A DNA stretch of 64,000 nt. It comes from Alistipes sp. GTDB taxonomy: Bacteria; Bacteroidota; Bacteroidia; Bacteroidales; Rikenellaceae. Under the pieces are notes generated by a model, which worked only from the letters and a program-made list of their open reading frames with translations, had not been told where the DNA came from and searched no databases. The stretch covers positions 62,001 through 126,000 of the forward strand of contig JAFQCA010000021.1 of NCBI GenBank assembly GCA_017399485.1, given 5' to 3'. The first letter of the stretch is position 1; every line of letters begins with the position of its first letter. Below, in pieces: positions 36,799 through 46,412 of the stretch. The position numbers were made by a program, and so were the translations under genes.

Positions 36799-39090
36799 CT
36801 ACTCCACATCGGCCTCTACACGCGCCAACGAATCGACCATAGCAAGCGAGTCGGCTCGGCGGGCCGCAGCACGCTCCTGACGTGAACGCTCGGCGCGAGC
36901 ACGGGCCTGTGCGCGGGTATCTACCCTACCGATTTGCCTTATCGGCATAGGCTCTGTGGTCGCAACATCTTCTTCCTCCACCAAACCTCTGGCAACAAGC
37001 ATTGCTGTCTTGTCGGGTTCTGCACCTCTAAACGAGCGATACATATCCATACCATCACGCTCGCCACCACGCAACAAAATCTCACGGCGGAAACGCTCGG
37101 CCACTTCACGATTGAACAAATCACCGCTCTCAACAAATGCACGATGGGCATCCTTATCCAACACTTCGGCCCAGATATAGAAATAATATCCTGCTGAATA
37201 TCCGCTGTTGAATATATGATTAAAATAGGTGTAATGATAACGAGGTTCAATTTGCGAGATAAGGCCACGCTTAGTCACAAGCGACTCCTTCTCAAAAGCA
37301 TTGACATCAATCTTCTCGGCACTCTCAACAGAGTGAATATCCATATCCGACAATGCCGCTGCAACCAACTCTGTCGTAGCAAAGCCTTCGTTGAACTTAC
37401 TACTACGTTGTATGCGTTCAATCATATCGTCGGGCATAACCTCGCCTGTACGATAGTGAACTGCATACTCCTTGAGCATCTCTTGAGTGAAGGCCCAATT
37501 CTCCATAATCTGTGATGGCAACTCGACAAAATCGCCCTCAACACCACTCAAGCCCTTATACTTAACATCTGCAAACAGATTATGCAGAGCGTGACCGAAC
37601 TCGTGGAACAAGGTCTCGGTCTCATCAAGCGACAACAAGGCCGGAACTCCACCCGCAGGACGTGTAAAGTTGCAGACGATACTTACAACGGGAGGTACTC
37701 GCTCTCCATCCTTGTACGATTGGCGACGCATAGTACCGCACCACGCACCGGCACGTTTTCCAGGACGCGGATGAAAGTCAAAACACAATGCGCCCAATGG
37801 CTTATCGTCGTTATCTATAACCTCATACATCTCACACTCTGCGTGATACAACGGAGCCTGCAAAGGACGGAACGTAATGCCATACAGACGGTTGGCAAGG
37901 AAAAATATTCCACTCTTCACATTATCCAGCGATAGATATTGGCGCACCTTCTCCTCTTCCAAATCATAATCAGCCTTACGCACCTTCTCGGCATAATACC
38001 ACCAATCCCAAGACTCAAATTGGGCATCCATACCATTCTCGTGCTTGAACATTGTCGTCATACGCTTCAACTCATCCTTTGAGCGTTGGAGCGCAGGCTC
38101 CCAAACCTGATGTAGCAACTCATAGACTGCTTCGGGAGTCTTGGCCATCTGATTCGACACCACATAATCAGCAAATGTATCAAAACCCAGCAACTTGGCC
38201 TTTTCGTAGCGCAATGATATGATATCGGCAATCACCGACTTGTTATCATTTTCGTTATCATTATTTCCGCGTGCAATATACGCCTTATAGATTTGCTCTC
38301 TCAAATTACGATTATCGGCATAGGTCAGAAGAGGCAACATACTCGGCTTTTGGAGTGTAAAGGCATAGACGTTACCCTTATCCAATTTATTAGCCTGCTC
38401 ACGCGCTGCATCACAAGCCGTTTCGGGAACACCCTTCAAGTCCTCCTTATTGGCCACCTCCAGCACAAAAGCATTAGTCTCGGCCAAAAGGTTTTGACCA
38501 AACTTAACACTCAAGGCCGACAACTGCTCGTTAATTTGTTTCAAACGAGCCTTATCCTCAGCGGAAAGCAACGCGCCAGAACGCACAAAGCCATCGTAAA
38601 TCTTCTCCGTCAGGCGCAACTGCTCGGCATCAAGGCCCAAAGCATTACGTTTGTCGTATACGGCCTTAATCTTGTCGAAGAGTCTCTCGTTAAGAGTTAT
38701 AGCATCGCTATGTGCCGCACGCAAAGGGCTCAACTCGGCAGAGAGAGCCTGCATCTGCTCATTGGTCTCGGCAGAGTTGAGAGTAGAGAATACTCGGCTT
38801 ACCCTTGACAACATCTCGCCCGAATTATCATAGGCAAGGATGACATTCTCAAACGTAGGCTCCTCCTTAGACTCCACGATGGTGGCAATCTCCTCGTTCT
38901 GCAACGACATACCACGCTCGAATGCGGGTTTGAAGTGCTCAAACGCGATTCTATCAAATGGAGGCGCACCATAAGGGGTATCCCACTCGGCCTCGAAAAA
39001 TGGATTCTCACCACTCTCGGTACTCTTTTTACAGCCACAAACTGTCATAATTATCATCGCTACTGCGAATAAACGTAAAAAGCGTTTCAT
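36799..39090 (-). CDS. M3-family metallopeptidase, lipoprotein, with basic tail
   Basis: A 763-aa protein. The lipoprotein signal has Cys in VCGCKKS near residue 20, and the zinc motif LFHEFGHALHNL lies near residue 485. It resembles the downstream paralog throughout but carries an additional C-terminal tail of about 45 residues rich in Ala, Arg and Ser/Glu, absent from the paralog. The role is peptide degradation in the periplasm. A symmetrical promoter box at 39109-39124 is shared with rsmE. Confidence 0.92.
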   Translation of the reverse strand: MKRFLRLFAVAMIIMTVCGCKKSTESGENPFFEAEWDTPYGAPPFDRIAFEHFKPAFERGMSLQNEEIATIVESKEEPTFENVILAYDNSGEMLSRVSRVFSTLNSAETNEQMQALSAELSPLRAAHSDAITLNERLFDKIKAVYDKRNALGLDAEQLRLTEKIYDGFVRSGALLSAEDKARLKQINEQLSALSVKFGQNLLAETNAFVLEVANKEDLKGVPETACDAAREQANKLDKGNVYAFTLQKPSMLPLLTYADNRNLREQIYKAYIARGNNDNENDNKSVIADIISLRYEKAKLLGFDTFADYVVSNQMAKTPEAVYELLHQVWEPALQRSKDELKRMTTMFKHENGMDAQFESWDWWYYAEKVRKADYDLEEEKVRQYLSLDNVKSGIFFLANRLYGITFRPLQAPLYHAECEMYEVIDNDDKPLGALCFDFHPRPGKRAGAWCGTMRRQSYKDGERVPPVVSIVCNFTRPAGGVPALLSLDETETLFHEFGHALHNLFADVKYKGLSGVEGDFVELPSQIMENWAFTQEMLKEYAVHYRTGEVMPDDMIERIQRSSKFNEGFATTELVAAALSDMDIHSVESAEKIDVNAFEKESLVTKRGLISQIEPRYHYTYFNHIFNSGYSAGYYFYIWAEVLDKDAHRAFVESGDLFNREVAERFRREILLRGGERDGMDMYRSFRGAEPDKTAMLVARGLVEEEDVATTEPMPIRQIGRVDTRAQARARAERSRQERAAARRADSLAMVDSLARVEADVE

Positions 39091-39108
39091 TACTTAATTT
39101 ATATTTAA

Positions 39109-39124
39109 TATCTTTGCAAAGATA
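39109..39124. promoter_or_regulatory. Perfectly palindromic divergent -7 boxes
   Basis: TATCTTTGCAAAGATA reads the same on both strands, so it contains TATCTTTG on the plus strand (upstream of rsmE at 39142) and on the minus strand (upstream of the M3 gene at 39090). The two promoters would abut at the centre. No clear -33 box was found on either side. Confidence 0.65.
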
Positions 39125-39141
39125 ATATTTATTAAAAAGGT

Positions 39142-39852
39142 ATGCAACTATTTTATGCCCCCGATATTACTCCTCCGCTCTATACATTAAGCGACGAGGA
39201 GTCAAAACATTGCGTTAGAGTGCTACGCCTGCGCGAAGGTGACTCGCTACACATTACCGACGGCAAAGGTAATTTATATCATTGTAATATAACGGAAGCC
39301 CACCAGCATCATTGTACAGTAGAGGTGAAAGAAACCTTCTCGGAGTGGGAAAAGATGCCCTATTCGCTCACTATGGCTGTTGCCCCAACAAAAAACATAG
39401 AGCGCTATGAGTGGTTTCTGGAGAAGGCTACCGAAGTTGGCGTAACACGCTTTATACCAATCGAATGTGAGCATAGCGAGAGACGTAGCATCAAGCACGA
39501 CAGAGAGCAGAGGGTCATAACGTCGGCTGTTAAGCAATCGCTAAAGGCTTATCACCCCGCGCTCGACGATTTGACACCCGTAAAGCAGATTATTGCGACT
39601 CCGTTTGACGGGCAAAAATTTATCGCTCATTGCAACAAAGAGTGCGGAGAGAGAGTCTATATGCCGTCAATTATTAAAAAAAATGAAAATATTTTAATTT
39701 TAATTGGCCCAGAAGGTGATTTTTCGCCCGAAGAGATTAATTTTGCACTCGAAAACGGCTTTACGCCCATAACGCTTGGGACGCAACGCCTACGCACCGA
39801 GACCGCAGCTATAGTTGCTACGGTAATGGTTGCAACCGAAAACAGCAAATAA
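39142..39852 (+). CDS. rsmE: 16S rRNA (uracil-1498-N3)-methyltransferase RsmE
   Basis: A 236-aa SPOUT methyltransferase that methylates U1498 of 16S rRNA. The N-terminal PUA-like domain includes KHCVRVLRLREGD. The knotted SAM site is LILIGPEGDFSPEEI with ITLGTQRLRTETAA near the C-terminus. Length is standard. No terminator was seen in the 69-bp gap to hyfB, so the hydrogenase-4-like genes may be read through from this promoter. Confidence 0.97.
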   Translation: MQLFYAPDITPPLYTLSDEESKHCVRVLRLREGDSLHITDGKGNLYHCNITEAHQHHCTVEVKETFSEWEKMPYSLTMAVAPTKNIERYEWFLEKATEVGVTRFIPIECEHSERRSIKHDREQRVITSAVKQSLKAYHPALDDLTPVKQIIATPFDGQKFIAHCNKECGERVYMPSIIKKNENILILIGPEGDFSPEEINFALENGFTPITLGTQRLRTETAAIVATVMVATENSK

Positions 39853-39921
39853 GAGAGTAGCGGACCACTTGACCAATCAAGCGACAAGCCGCAGACTCAA
39901 AACGAACAAAACAATAAAAGG

Positions 39922-41910
39922 ATGTTTTATCTCGGATTACTTCTGACACTTACTCTACTTGTAGCAGCCCTATTTATAGCCCCGCTACGAAGTAAGATTT
40001 GGGTGGCATTTACAACCGTCATAATTGCCGTTGCAGCGCTATCCTACCCCGCTATCACGGCTCTTATGACCGCACACCCCATTGTCTTGATGCAGGCCCA
40101 AGGGCCTATTTTTGGAGCAGAGAATTTAAGTATTGATTCTCTCTCGGCTCTTTTCCTGATAATCATAGGCATAGCAGGTATAGCAACAATAATCTATTCG
40201 CGAGGATATTTAGCACAATATCTCGACAAGAAATCATCGGTACACATATCATTACACTACGCGGCATTGGTGATTATGATTCTGTCGATGATGCTGGTTG
40301 TAATGTCGAGCGGAGGATTTTCGTTCCTGCTCGCGTGGGAGTTGATGACCATTGCGTCATTTATACTCATACTCTTCGATGCCCAACGAGCCGAAGTGTT
40401 GCGTGCCGCACTCGCATATCTGATAATGATGCACGTCGGATTCATATTCCTCGTAGCAGGCTTTGCCACACTTCACGCCACAACAGGCTCGGCATCGTTT
40501 GAGGCTCTTCCAATAGCGTTTGGTCAAGGCAAAACGATTCTGCTATTTGTGTTATTCTTATTGGGCTTTGGAATGAAGGCCGGATTGTTCCCTATGCACG
40601 TCTGGTTGCCCGAAGCACACCCCGCGGCACCGTCGCACGTATCGGCCATAATGTCGGGCGTGATGATTAAGACGGGAGTATATGGTATAATGCGCGTCCT
40701 GTGGCACATCAGCAACACTCAAGAGTTACAGACCATAGGATTTATAATTCTCGCGGTTGGTGTTGTAACAGGTCTATGGGGTGTGATACTCGCCGCCTTG
40801 CAGAACGATGTCAAGAGATTATTGGCATATTCGAGCATCGAGAATATAGGAGTTATATTTATCGGTCTGGGTATTGCAACATTGGGATTAGCCGCCTCAA
40901 ACAGCATAGTAGCGACGTTGGCTCTATGCGGAGCATTATTACACATTGTAAATCACTCGCTATTTAAGACTTTATTATTCTTTGGCGCAGGAAACCTCTA
41001 TTCGCAGATGCACTCTACGCATCTTAATAGTTTTGGAGGTGTCGCCAAAAGTATGCCCGTAACGGCCATATTATTCCTGATAGCGACTGCTGCTATTTGT
41101 GCACTACCGCCACTAAACGGTTTTGTCGGAGAGTTTATGATTTATCTGGGTATGCTCAACAGCGTACGCGACGGAGTGAACACCCTGGCTGCCGCAGGAG
41201 GCATTATCGCTTTGGCCTTGATTGGAGGTATCGTGGTTTTTGCATTTACAAAACTTTATAGTACCGTATTCCTCGGCTCTCCGCGCGACCATCACGTTGC
41301 CGAAGCCGAAGAGGTTGACAATATGCGTCTGGCTGCTATGGCTATACCGACTGCAGGAATAATCATTATAGGTATCGCACCGCAGTTGGTTATTCGCGTA
41401 TTGACAAACATTGCCGACGGATTAATTCCATCGGCCACCCCCATAATTAGCGGATACATCACCCCGACTTTGGGACGTGTATCGCTCACCGCTCTGTTGA
41501 TAATAATCGTTATCGCATTGCTCTATATGCTAAAGAGTCGCGCACAGCGTTCTCGCACTATTGAACAAGGCCCGACTTGGGGTTGCGGATTCACTTCGCC
41601 AAATATTCGTATGCAATATACCGGCGAATCGTTCTCCGAGAATCTGGAGTCGATAACCACATCGCTCACGCAAAACACAGTAGAGGGACGCGCTGTAAGC
41701 AAAAGCGAAATATTCCCCTCGGCGCATAACTACCACGTGCGACACAAAGACAAGATTGACCGACTGTTTACTGAGTGGTGGGTTGAGTTATTGCGTATAA
41801 TCAACAAGCGCATAATGAGCCTGCGTACGGGTAAGATAAACCACTATATATTGTTCGCCTTATTATTCCTTGTTGCGATATTTATTCTTTCACTCTTTAA
41901 TATTTTATAA
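39922..41910 (+). CDS. hyfB: Hydrogenase-4/complex I antiporter-like subunit (HyfB type)
   Basis: A 662-aa membrane protein with about 16 helices, homologous to NuoL and MrpA antiporter-like subunits. The charged residues used for ion translocation are all present: Glu140 (LAWELM), Lys219 (GMKAGLFP), Lys250 (IKTGVYG), His341/His345 and Lys349 (HSLFKTLL). The C-terminal hydrophobic helix is preceded by a hydrophilic region (545-640). An AAAGG ribosome binding site supports the ATG at 39922. It begins a six-gene run with intergenic gaps of 2-21 bp. Confidence 0.93.
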   Translation: MFYLGLLLTLTLLVAALFIAPLRSKIWVAFTTVIIAVAALSYPAITALMTAHPIVLMQAQGPIFGAENLSIDSLSALFLIIIGIAGIATIIYSRGYLAQYLDKKSSVHISLHYAALVIMILSMMLVVMSSGGFSFLLAWELMTIASFILILFDAQRAEVLRAALAYLIMMHVGFIFLVAGFATLHATTGSASFEALPIAFGQGKTILLFVLFLLGFGMKAGLFPMHVWLPEAHPAAPSHVSAIMSGVMIKTGVYGIMRVLWHISNTQELQTIGFIILAVGVVTGLWGVILAALQNDVKRLLAYSSIENIGVIFIGLGIATLGLAASNSIVATLALCGALLHIVNHSLFKTLLFFGAGNLYSQMHSTHLNSFGGVAKSMPVTAILFLIATAAICALPPLNGFVGEFMIYLGMLNSVRDGVNTLAAAGGIIALALIGGIVVFAFTKLYSTVFLGSPRDHHVAEAEEVDNMRLAAMAIPTAGIIIIGIAPQLVIRVLTNIADGLIPSATPIISGYITPTLGRVSLTALLIIIVIALLYMLKSRAQRSRTIEQGPTWGCGFTSPNIRMQYTGESFSENLESITTSLTQNTVEGRAVSKSEIFPSAHNYHVRHKDKIDRLFTEWWVELLRIINKRIMSLRTGKINHYILFALLFLVAIFILSLFNIL

Positions 41911-41912
41911 TT

Positions 41913-42827
41913 ATGGGAATAGCACTCAACACACTACTTATGCTGATAGTTGCAATCTCCATAACAGGAGTGATTAACCGATGTCGCGCAATATTGGCTG
42001 GCCGCAAGGGTTTGCCGTTTTTTCAGCATATCTACAACGTAAGGCTACTAATGCGCAAAGGTGCAGTCTATTCGACAACAACCACTGCCCTATTCCGCAT
42101 CGCACCTGCCGTATATCTTGGCTCGGCTATCGTAGCGATTCTTTTTATACCTATTGCCGACCTCAATCCGCTCATATCGTTTGAGGGAGATGTTATATGT
42201 TTTGCTTACCTGCTGGCTTTGGGGCGTTTTGCCCTCATCTTGGCTGCAATGGATACAGGTAGTTCTTTCGAAGGTATGGGCGCATCACGCGAAGCGTTGT
42301 ATGGCGCATTAATCGAGCCTGCCATAATGGTAGGATTTGCCACATTGGCTATGTTCTGCGGTTACACCTCGTTTGCTGATATTTTTGCCCACGAACAGTC
42401 GTTCAACCTACACTTGACAATAGTTATGCTACTGACGGCATATCTATTTATTAAAATTGCATTCGTCGAGTCGGGACGCGTACCCGTAGATGACCCGCGA
42501 ACTCACCTCGAACTAACGATGATTCACGAGGTGATGTGCTTGGATTATTGCGGTATAGATATGGCGATGATTCAAATAGCAGGCTGGCTTAAAACGGCAT
42601 CACTCTCGATGCTCGCTGCAAATGCAATAGCAGCAACAGGATGTTTCCATTGGTGGTTTGCCACTCCGTTGGCCATTCTGCTTACAGGCTTATCCGTCGG
42701 CGTAGTCGAATCGACACAGGCTCGCAACAAACTTGTACGCAACACCACATTTATCGTAACCATTTCGGCATTGGCGGCTTTGATATTTTTCATAGGTTAC
42801 CTGCTGCAACTAAACATCAATATTTAA
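41913..42827 (+). CDS. hyfC: Hydrogenase-4/complex I NuoH-like membrane subunit (HyfC type)
   Basis: A 304-aa protein with eight predicted helices that docks the soluble arm onto the membrane. The conserved loop GMGASREALYGALIEPA (near residue 122) and ESGRVPVDDPRTHLELTMIHE (near residues 187-207) are intact, with the acidic residues expected along the proton path. Length and motifs fit HyfC/HycD. It sits 2 bp after hyfB. Confidence 0.93.
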   Translation: MGIALNTLLMLIVAISITGVINRCRAILAGRKGLPFFQHIYNVRLLMRKGAVYSTTTTALFRIAPAVYLGSAIVAILFIPIADLNPLISFEGDVICFAYLLALGRFALILAAMDTGSSFEGMGASREALYGALIEPAIMVGFATLAMFCGYTSFADIFAHEQSFNLHLTIVMLLTAYLFIKIAFVESGRVPVDDPRTHLELTMIHEVMCLDYCGIDMAMIQIAGWLKTASLSMLAANAIAATGCFHWWFATPLAILLTGLSVGVVESTQARNKLVRNTTFIVTISALAALIFFIGYLLQLNINI

Positions 42828-42831
42828 GAAT

Positions 42832-43461
42832 ATGGTATTAACACTCATTATATTGTACGTCATAACGCTCATATACCTATCGACGGTTGAGCGTTTCCGT
42901 AACTACGCCTCGATAATTGCGTGGCAAGGGTGGATTCTATTAGGCATCGCACTGTTGCAACTGCACACTTTGAATTGGGTGGAGTTGGGATTTGTCATAC
43001 TCGAGACACTTATATTCAAGGCCCTTGTAGTACCCGCCATATTGATGAATGTCATCAAGAAGACCAACATCAATCGCGTAAGCACATCGGGCACGTCGCA
43101 GTTCAATTCGCAGATGTTGTCAATCGCGGCACTGATAGTAAGTGCTATTACCACATATTATGTGGCCGACTCTTCGGTACATATGTTATTCTTTGGCGTT
43201 GCACTATATGCACTTTTGAGCGGACTTATATTAATCGTTCTGCGCTCGCGCATCTTTACTCACGTCGTCGGGTTCCTTGTCATAGAGAATGGTGTATTCC
43301 TATTCTCGATGGCGATTGGTGTCGAGATGCCCATATTGATTAATATGGCTATTATGCTTGATATCTTGATTTCGATTTTGATGCTCGGAATGTTCCTCAC
43401 AAAAGTTGACGATAAGATTCACGCCGACGACAGCGATTCATTAACACGCGTAAAAGACTAA
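42832..43461 (+). CDS. hyfE: NuoK-like membrane subunit (HyfE type)
   Basis: A 209-aa protein with six predicted helices. The characteristic ETLIFKALVVPA stretch near residue 60 and a Glu in WVELG are present, as expected for ion transfer in HyfE/NuoK-type subunits. Length matches the E. coli protein (216 aa). Gaps of 4-5 bp to its neighbours show operon membership. Confidence 0.92.
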   Translation: MVLTLIILYVITLIYLSTVERFRNYASIIAWQGWILLGIALLQLHTLNWVELGFVILETLIFKALVVPAILMNVIKKTNINRVSTSGTSQFNSQMLSIAALIVSAITTYYVADSSVHMLFFGVALYALLSGLILIVLRSRIFTHVVGFLVIENGVFLFSMAIGVEMPILINMAIMLDILISILMLGMFLTKVDDKIHADDSDSLTRVKD

Positions 43462-43466
43462 AGGCT

Positions 43467-44870
43467 ATGATATATTTCTACTTTTTATTATGGCTTGCCA
43501 TAGCCGCTACCACATTGGCTGCACGTTCACGTCGTGTAGTACACATTTTATGCGGATGCTATTTAACAATCCACGCGGTATTTATCGAGCAACTGCTATT
43601 TGGCGGAGAGTACCTCACGACATCGGGAATATTCTTTACGTTTGACGAGGCGGGAACGCTATTTTACATCCTGCTCGCAATAGTTGCACTATTTGTATTC
43701 TGGCACTCTGAGGAGTATCTGAAAGATGATGCGATAGAGCATTACAGATTGTATTTTTCGTTGCTGATGCTGCTTACTACAGCCATCACGGGAGTGTATT
43801 TTGCCAACAACATCGCCATTACCTGGATTCTGTTGGAGGCCACGACTCTTTGTGGTGCTGGCATACTCTACTACCGCCGCTCAAAGCCCACGCTTGAGGC
43901 AACGTGGAAATATCTGTTTGTATGTTCGACAGGTATTGCAATCGCCTATCTGGGTATTTTGTTATTGTGTGCTGCGGCAGAGAACTCATCGCTCAACTAT
44001 ACCGAACTGCAAGGCATTATAGCACAAGGTAATCCCCTCTATCTAAAGGTGGCATTTATCCTGATTCTTACGGGATATAGTTGCAAGATGGAGATTTTCC
44101 CGTTATACACCATCGGCGTTGATGCCAACTTCGCGGCCCCTGCACCTGCATCGGCTATGATATCGACAGGATTGGTGAATGCTGGATTCTTGGCTATTTT
44201 TCGCATCTATCGCCTTTTTGCCGATACTCCCGTATTCGGCTGGGTACAAAACGTGATGTTGCTGACTGGTATTTTGAGCCTTATCGTCGGAGCATTGTTC
44301 CTGCGTCGTACAAACAATTACAAACGTTTTCTATCGTACTCGACAGTCGAGAATATGGGTATCGCGGCCATCGGCTTAGGAATAGGCGGCACAGGTGTCT
44401 GGGCGGCTGTTTTCCACGTTGTTTGCCACTCGCTCATCAAGAGCAGCCTCTTCTTGCAGATTGGTATCGTGCGCCACATCTATAACGGTTACCGTATTAA
44501 CCGTATTGGAGATTATATAAACATCAACAAAGTGGGAGCAATCGGTTTGTTGGTAGGTATGGTTGTAATCTTGGCCTTCCCGCCATCACCTCTCTTTATC
44601 TCGGAGTTGATGATTCTATCGGAGACCATAACGGCGGGAGATTGGTGGCTTACGGCATTGATGATGCTTCTTATGTGCATCGTGATTTACTCGGTATGCC
44701 ACCGCGTAATAAAACTATGTTATCAGCCTAATCAGGATGAACTTCATATATCGAATATCAATCGCCGTCTATCATATAGCGCACTGATTTTGATGCTGGG
44801 CGCGATTGTTATCGGATTGTGGCAGCCCGAACCACTTAAAGCAATTATTGACTCAATTGTGAATATGTAG
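43467..44870 (+). CDS. hyfF: Second antiporter-like subunit (HyfF type)
   Basis: A 467-aa membrane protein, shorter than HyfB. It keeps the key residues Glu124 (ILLEATTL), Lys207 (SCKMEIFP) and Lys325 (HSLIKSSLF). It therefore appears able to translocate ions. There is no third antiporter-like subunit (HyfD) in this operon. A 3-bp gap separates it from hyfG. Confidence 0.92.
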   Translation: MIYFYFLLWLAIAATTLAARSRRVVHILCGCYLTIHAVFIEQLLFGGEYLTTSGIFFTFDEAGTLFYILLAIVALFVFWHSEEYLKDDAIEHYRLYFSLLMLLTTAITGVYFANNIAITWILLEATTLCGAGILYYRRSKPTLEATWKYLFVCSTGIAIAYLGILLLCAAAENSSLNYTELQGIIAQGNPLYLKVAFILILTGYSCKMEIFPLYTIGVDANFAAPAPASAMISTGLVNAGFLAIFRIYRLFADTPVFGWVQNVMLLTGILSLIVGALFLRRTNNYKRFLSYSTVENMGIAAIGLGIGGTGVWAAVFHVVCHSLIKSSLFLQIGIVRHIYNGYRINRIGDYININKVGAIGLLVGMVVILAFPPSPLFISELMILSETITAGDWWLTALMMLLMCIVIYSVCHRVIKLCYQPNQDELHISNINRRLSYSALILMLGAIVIGLWQPEPLKAIIDSIVNM

Positions 44871-44873
44871 TCT

Positions 44874-46391
44874 ATGCATTACTATATAACAAATAACACC
44901 TCAACAGAGGCTGTAGCCATCAAAGATATTCCCGAAGTGGAGTATGCTACACTTTACAACGACCTTAAGGAGCGTCTTAAGCAGGAGCAATATCACGTCG
45001 CGCACTACTTTGCCACGCCCGACGAGAACAGATTAATGTTCTATATCGTACTGCTCGACGACAAGGAGCACCAGATTATGCTGGCCCGATTTGCAATGGA
45101 GTACTACGACGATATAGCACTCCCTTCGCTGACGGCTTTACATCCTGCACTACACCCATTCGAGCGTGAAATTACCGAACTATACAACGTGCATTTCGGC
45201 TCAATGCCCTGGGATAAACCGTTGCGTTTTGCAGAGGCACGCCGTAACCGCAACTCCACAATTGACAACTACCCCTTCTACACTATCGAAGGAGAGTCGT
45301 TGCACGAAGTGAATGTAGGCCCAATACACGCAGGCATAATCGAGCCGGGTGCATTTCGTTTTATTTGTAACGGCGAGAAGGTACTGCACCTTGAGATTGC
45401 ATTAGGCTACCAACATCGTGGCGTTGAGAGTGAGTTTACCTCGACCAATAACCGTCTGCGCCAAACCCTGCTTGCAGAGAGTATAGCAGGCGATAGTGCC
45501 ATAGCACACACGTCGGCATTTGCAGCGGCGATTGAACGATTGTCGGATAATGCCATAAGCGATTCTCTCGCAACGGAACGTATCGTGGCACTCGAATTGG
45601 AGCGTATGGCTATGCATATTGCCGATACGGGAGCATTATCGATGGACGTAGGATACCAACTCGGCCAAGTTGCTTGCGAGGCACTGCGCACGATGACCAT
45701 CAACACCACACAGGCGTGGTGTGGCAACCGTTTCGGTAAGGGACTTATCCGTCCTTGCGGTACAAACAAGCCTTTGACGAAAGAGAAGGTCGAGATGATA
45801 CTCTCTAACGTAGAGCAGATTAGCCGCCGTTATGCCGAAGTAAGCGACGATATACAGAGTTCGCCCACCCTACTCTCACGTTTCGAGCATTGTGGAATAG
45901 TACCCCAAAACGAGATGCAACGCATCGGAGGCGTAGGTATGGCCGCTCGCGCCAGCGGATTGCTTCGTGATATACGCTCTTCACACCCGTGGGGCGCCTA
46001 TAACACAGAGCCTCGACACGACTCTTGCACAATGCACGATGGTGATGTTATGTCTCGCCTGAAGGTACGATGCGAAGAGGTACAACAGTCGGCACAGAGA
46101 ATAAAATCGTTGCTTGAAGGATACACCACATCGGAGAAGCACCTGCGCCCCGATTATGAGTGTAACCTCAAGCCCAGCCACCTCTCATTTGGACTTATCG
46201 AGGGTTGGCGAGGCGAGATTTGCCACGTCGCACTGACCGATGACAAAGGCCAGATATCGACCTATAAAATAAAGGAGCCAAGCCTTCATAACTGGCTGGC
46301 ATTAGCATTGGCTGTTCGTGGCGAGGGCATTTCGGACTTCCCGATTTGCAATAAGAGTTTCAATCTCTCATACTGCGGTCACGACTTGTAA
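44874..46391 (+). CDS. hyfG: Fused NuoC/NuoD-like large subunit lacking NiFe ligands (HyfG type)
   Basis: A 505-aa protein. Residues 1-125 are NuoC-like (ALHPFEREITELYNV), and the rest is the NuoD/hydrogenase large-subunit fold (GPIHAG at 149; YQHRGVE at 179). At the first metal motif the CxxC of hydrogenases is AGDS (205-208), and at the C-terminal DPCxxC the aligned positions are Asn497, Leu498, Ser499 and Gly502. All four nickel-iron cysteines are missing. It is therefore an Ehr-type protein and not a hydrogenase. No processed C-terminal extension follows. Confidence 0.93.
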   Translation: MHYYITNNTSTEAVAIKDIPEVEYATLYNDLKERLKQEQYHVAHYFATPDENRLMFYIVLLDDKEHQIMLARFAMEYYDDIALPSLTALHPALHPFEREITELYNVHFGSMPWDKPLRFAEARRNRNSTIDNYPFYTIEGESLHEVNVGPIHAGIIEPGAFRFICNGEKVLHLEIALGYQHRGVESEFTSTNNRLRQTLLAESIAGDSAIAHTSAFAAAIERLSDNAISDSLATERIVALELERMAMHIADTGALSMDVGYQLGQVACEALRTMTINTTQAWCGNRFGKGLIRPCGTNKPLTKEKVEMILSNVEQISRRYAEVSDDIQSSPTLLSRFEHCGIVPQNEMQRIGGVGMAARASGLLRDIRSSHPWGAYNTEPRHDSCTMHDGDVMSRLKVRCEEVQQSAQRIKSLLEGYTTSEKHLRPDYECNLKPSHLSFGLIEGWRGEICHVALTDDKGQISTYKIKEPSLHNWLALALAVRGEGISDFPICNKSFNLSYCGHDL

Positions 46392-46412
46392 AAAGAAAAA
46401 GAGTTTAAGATT

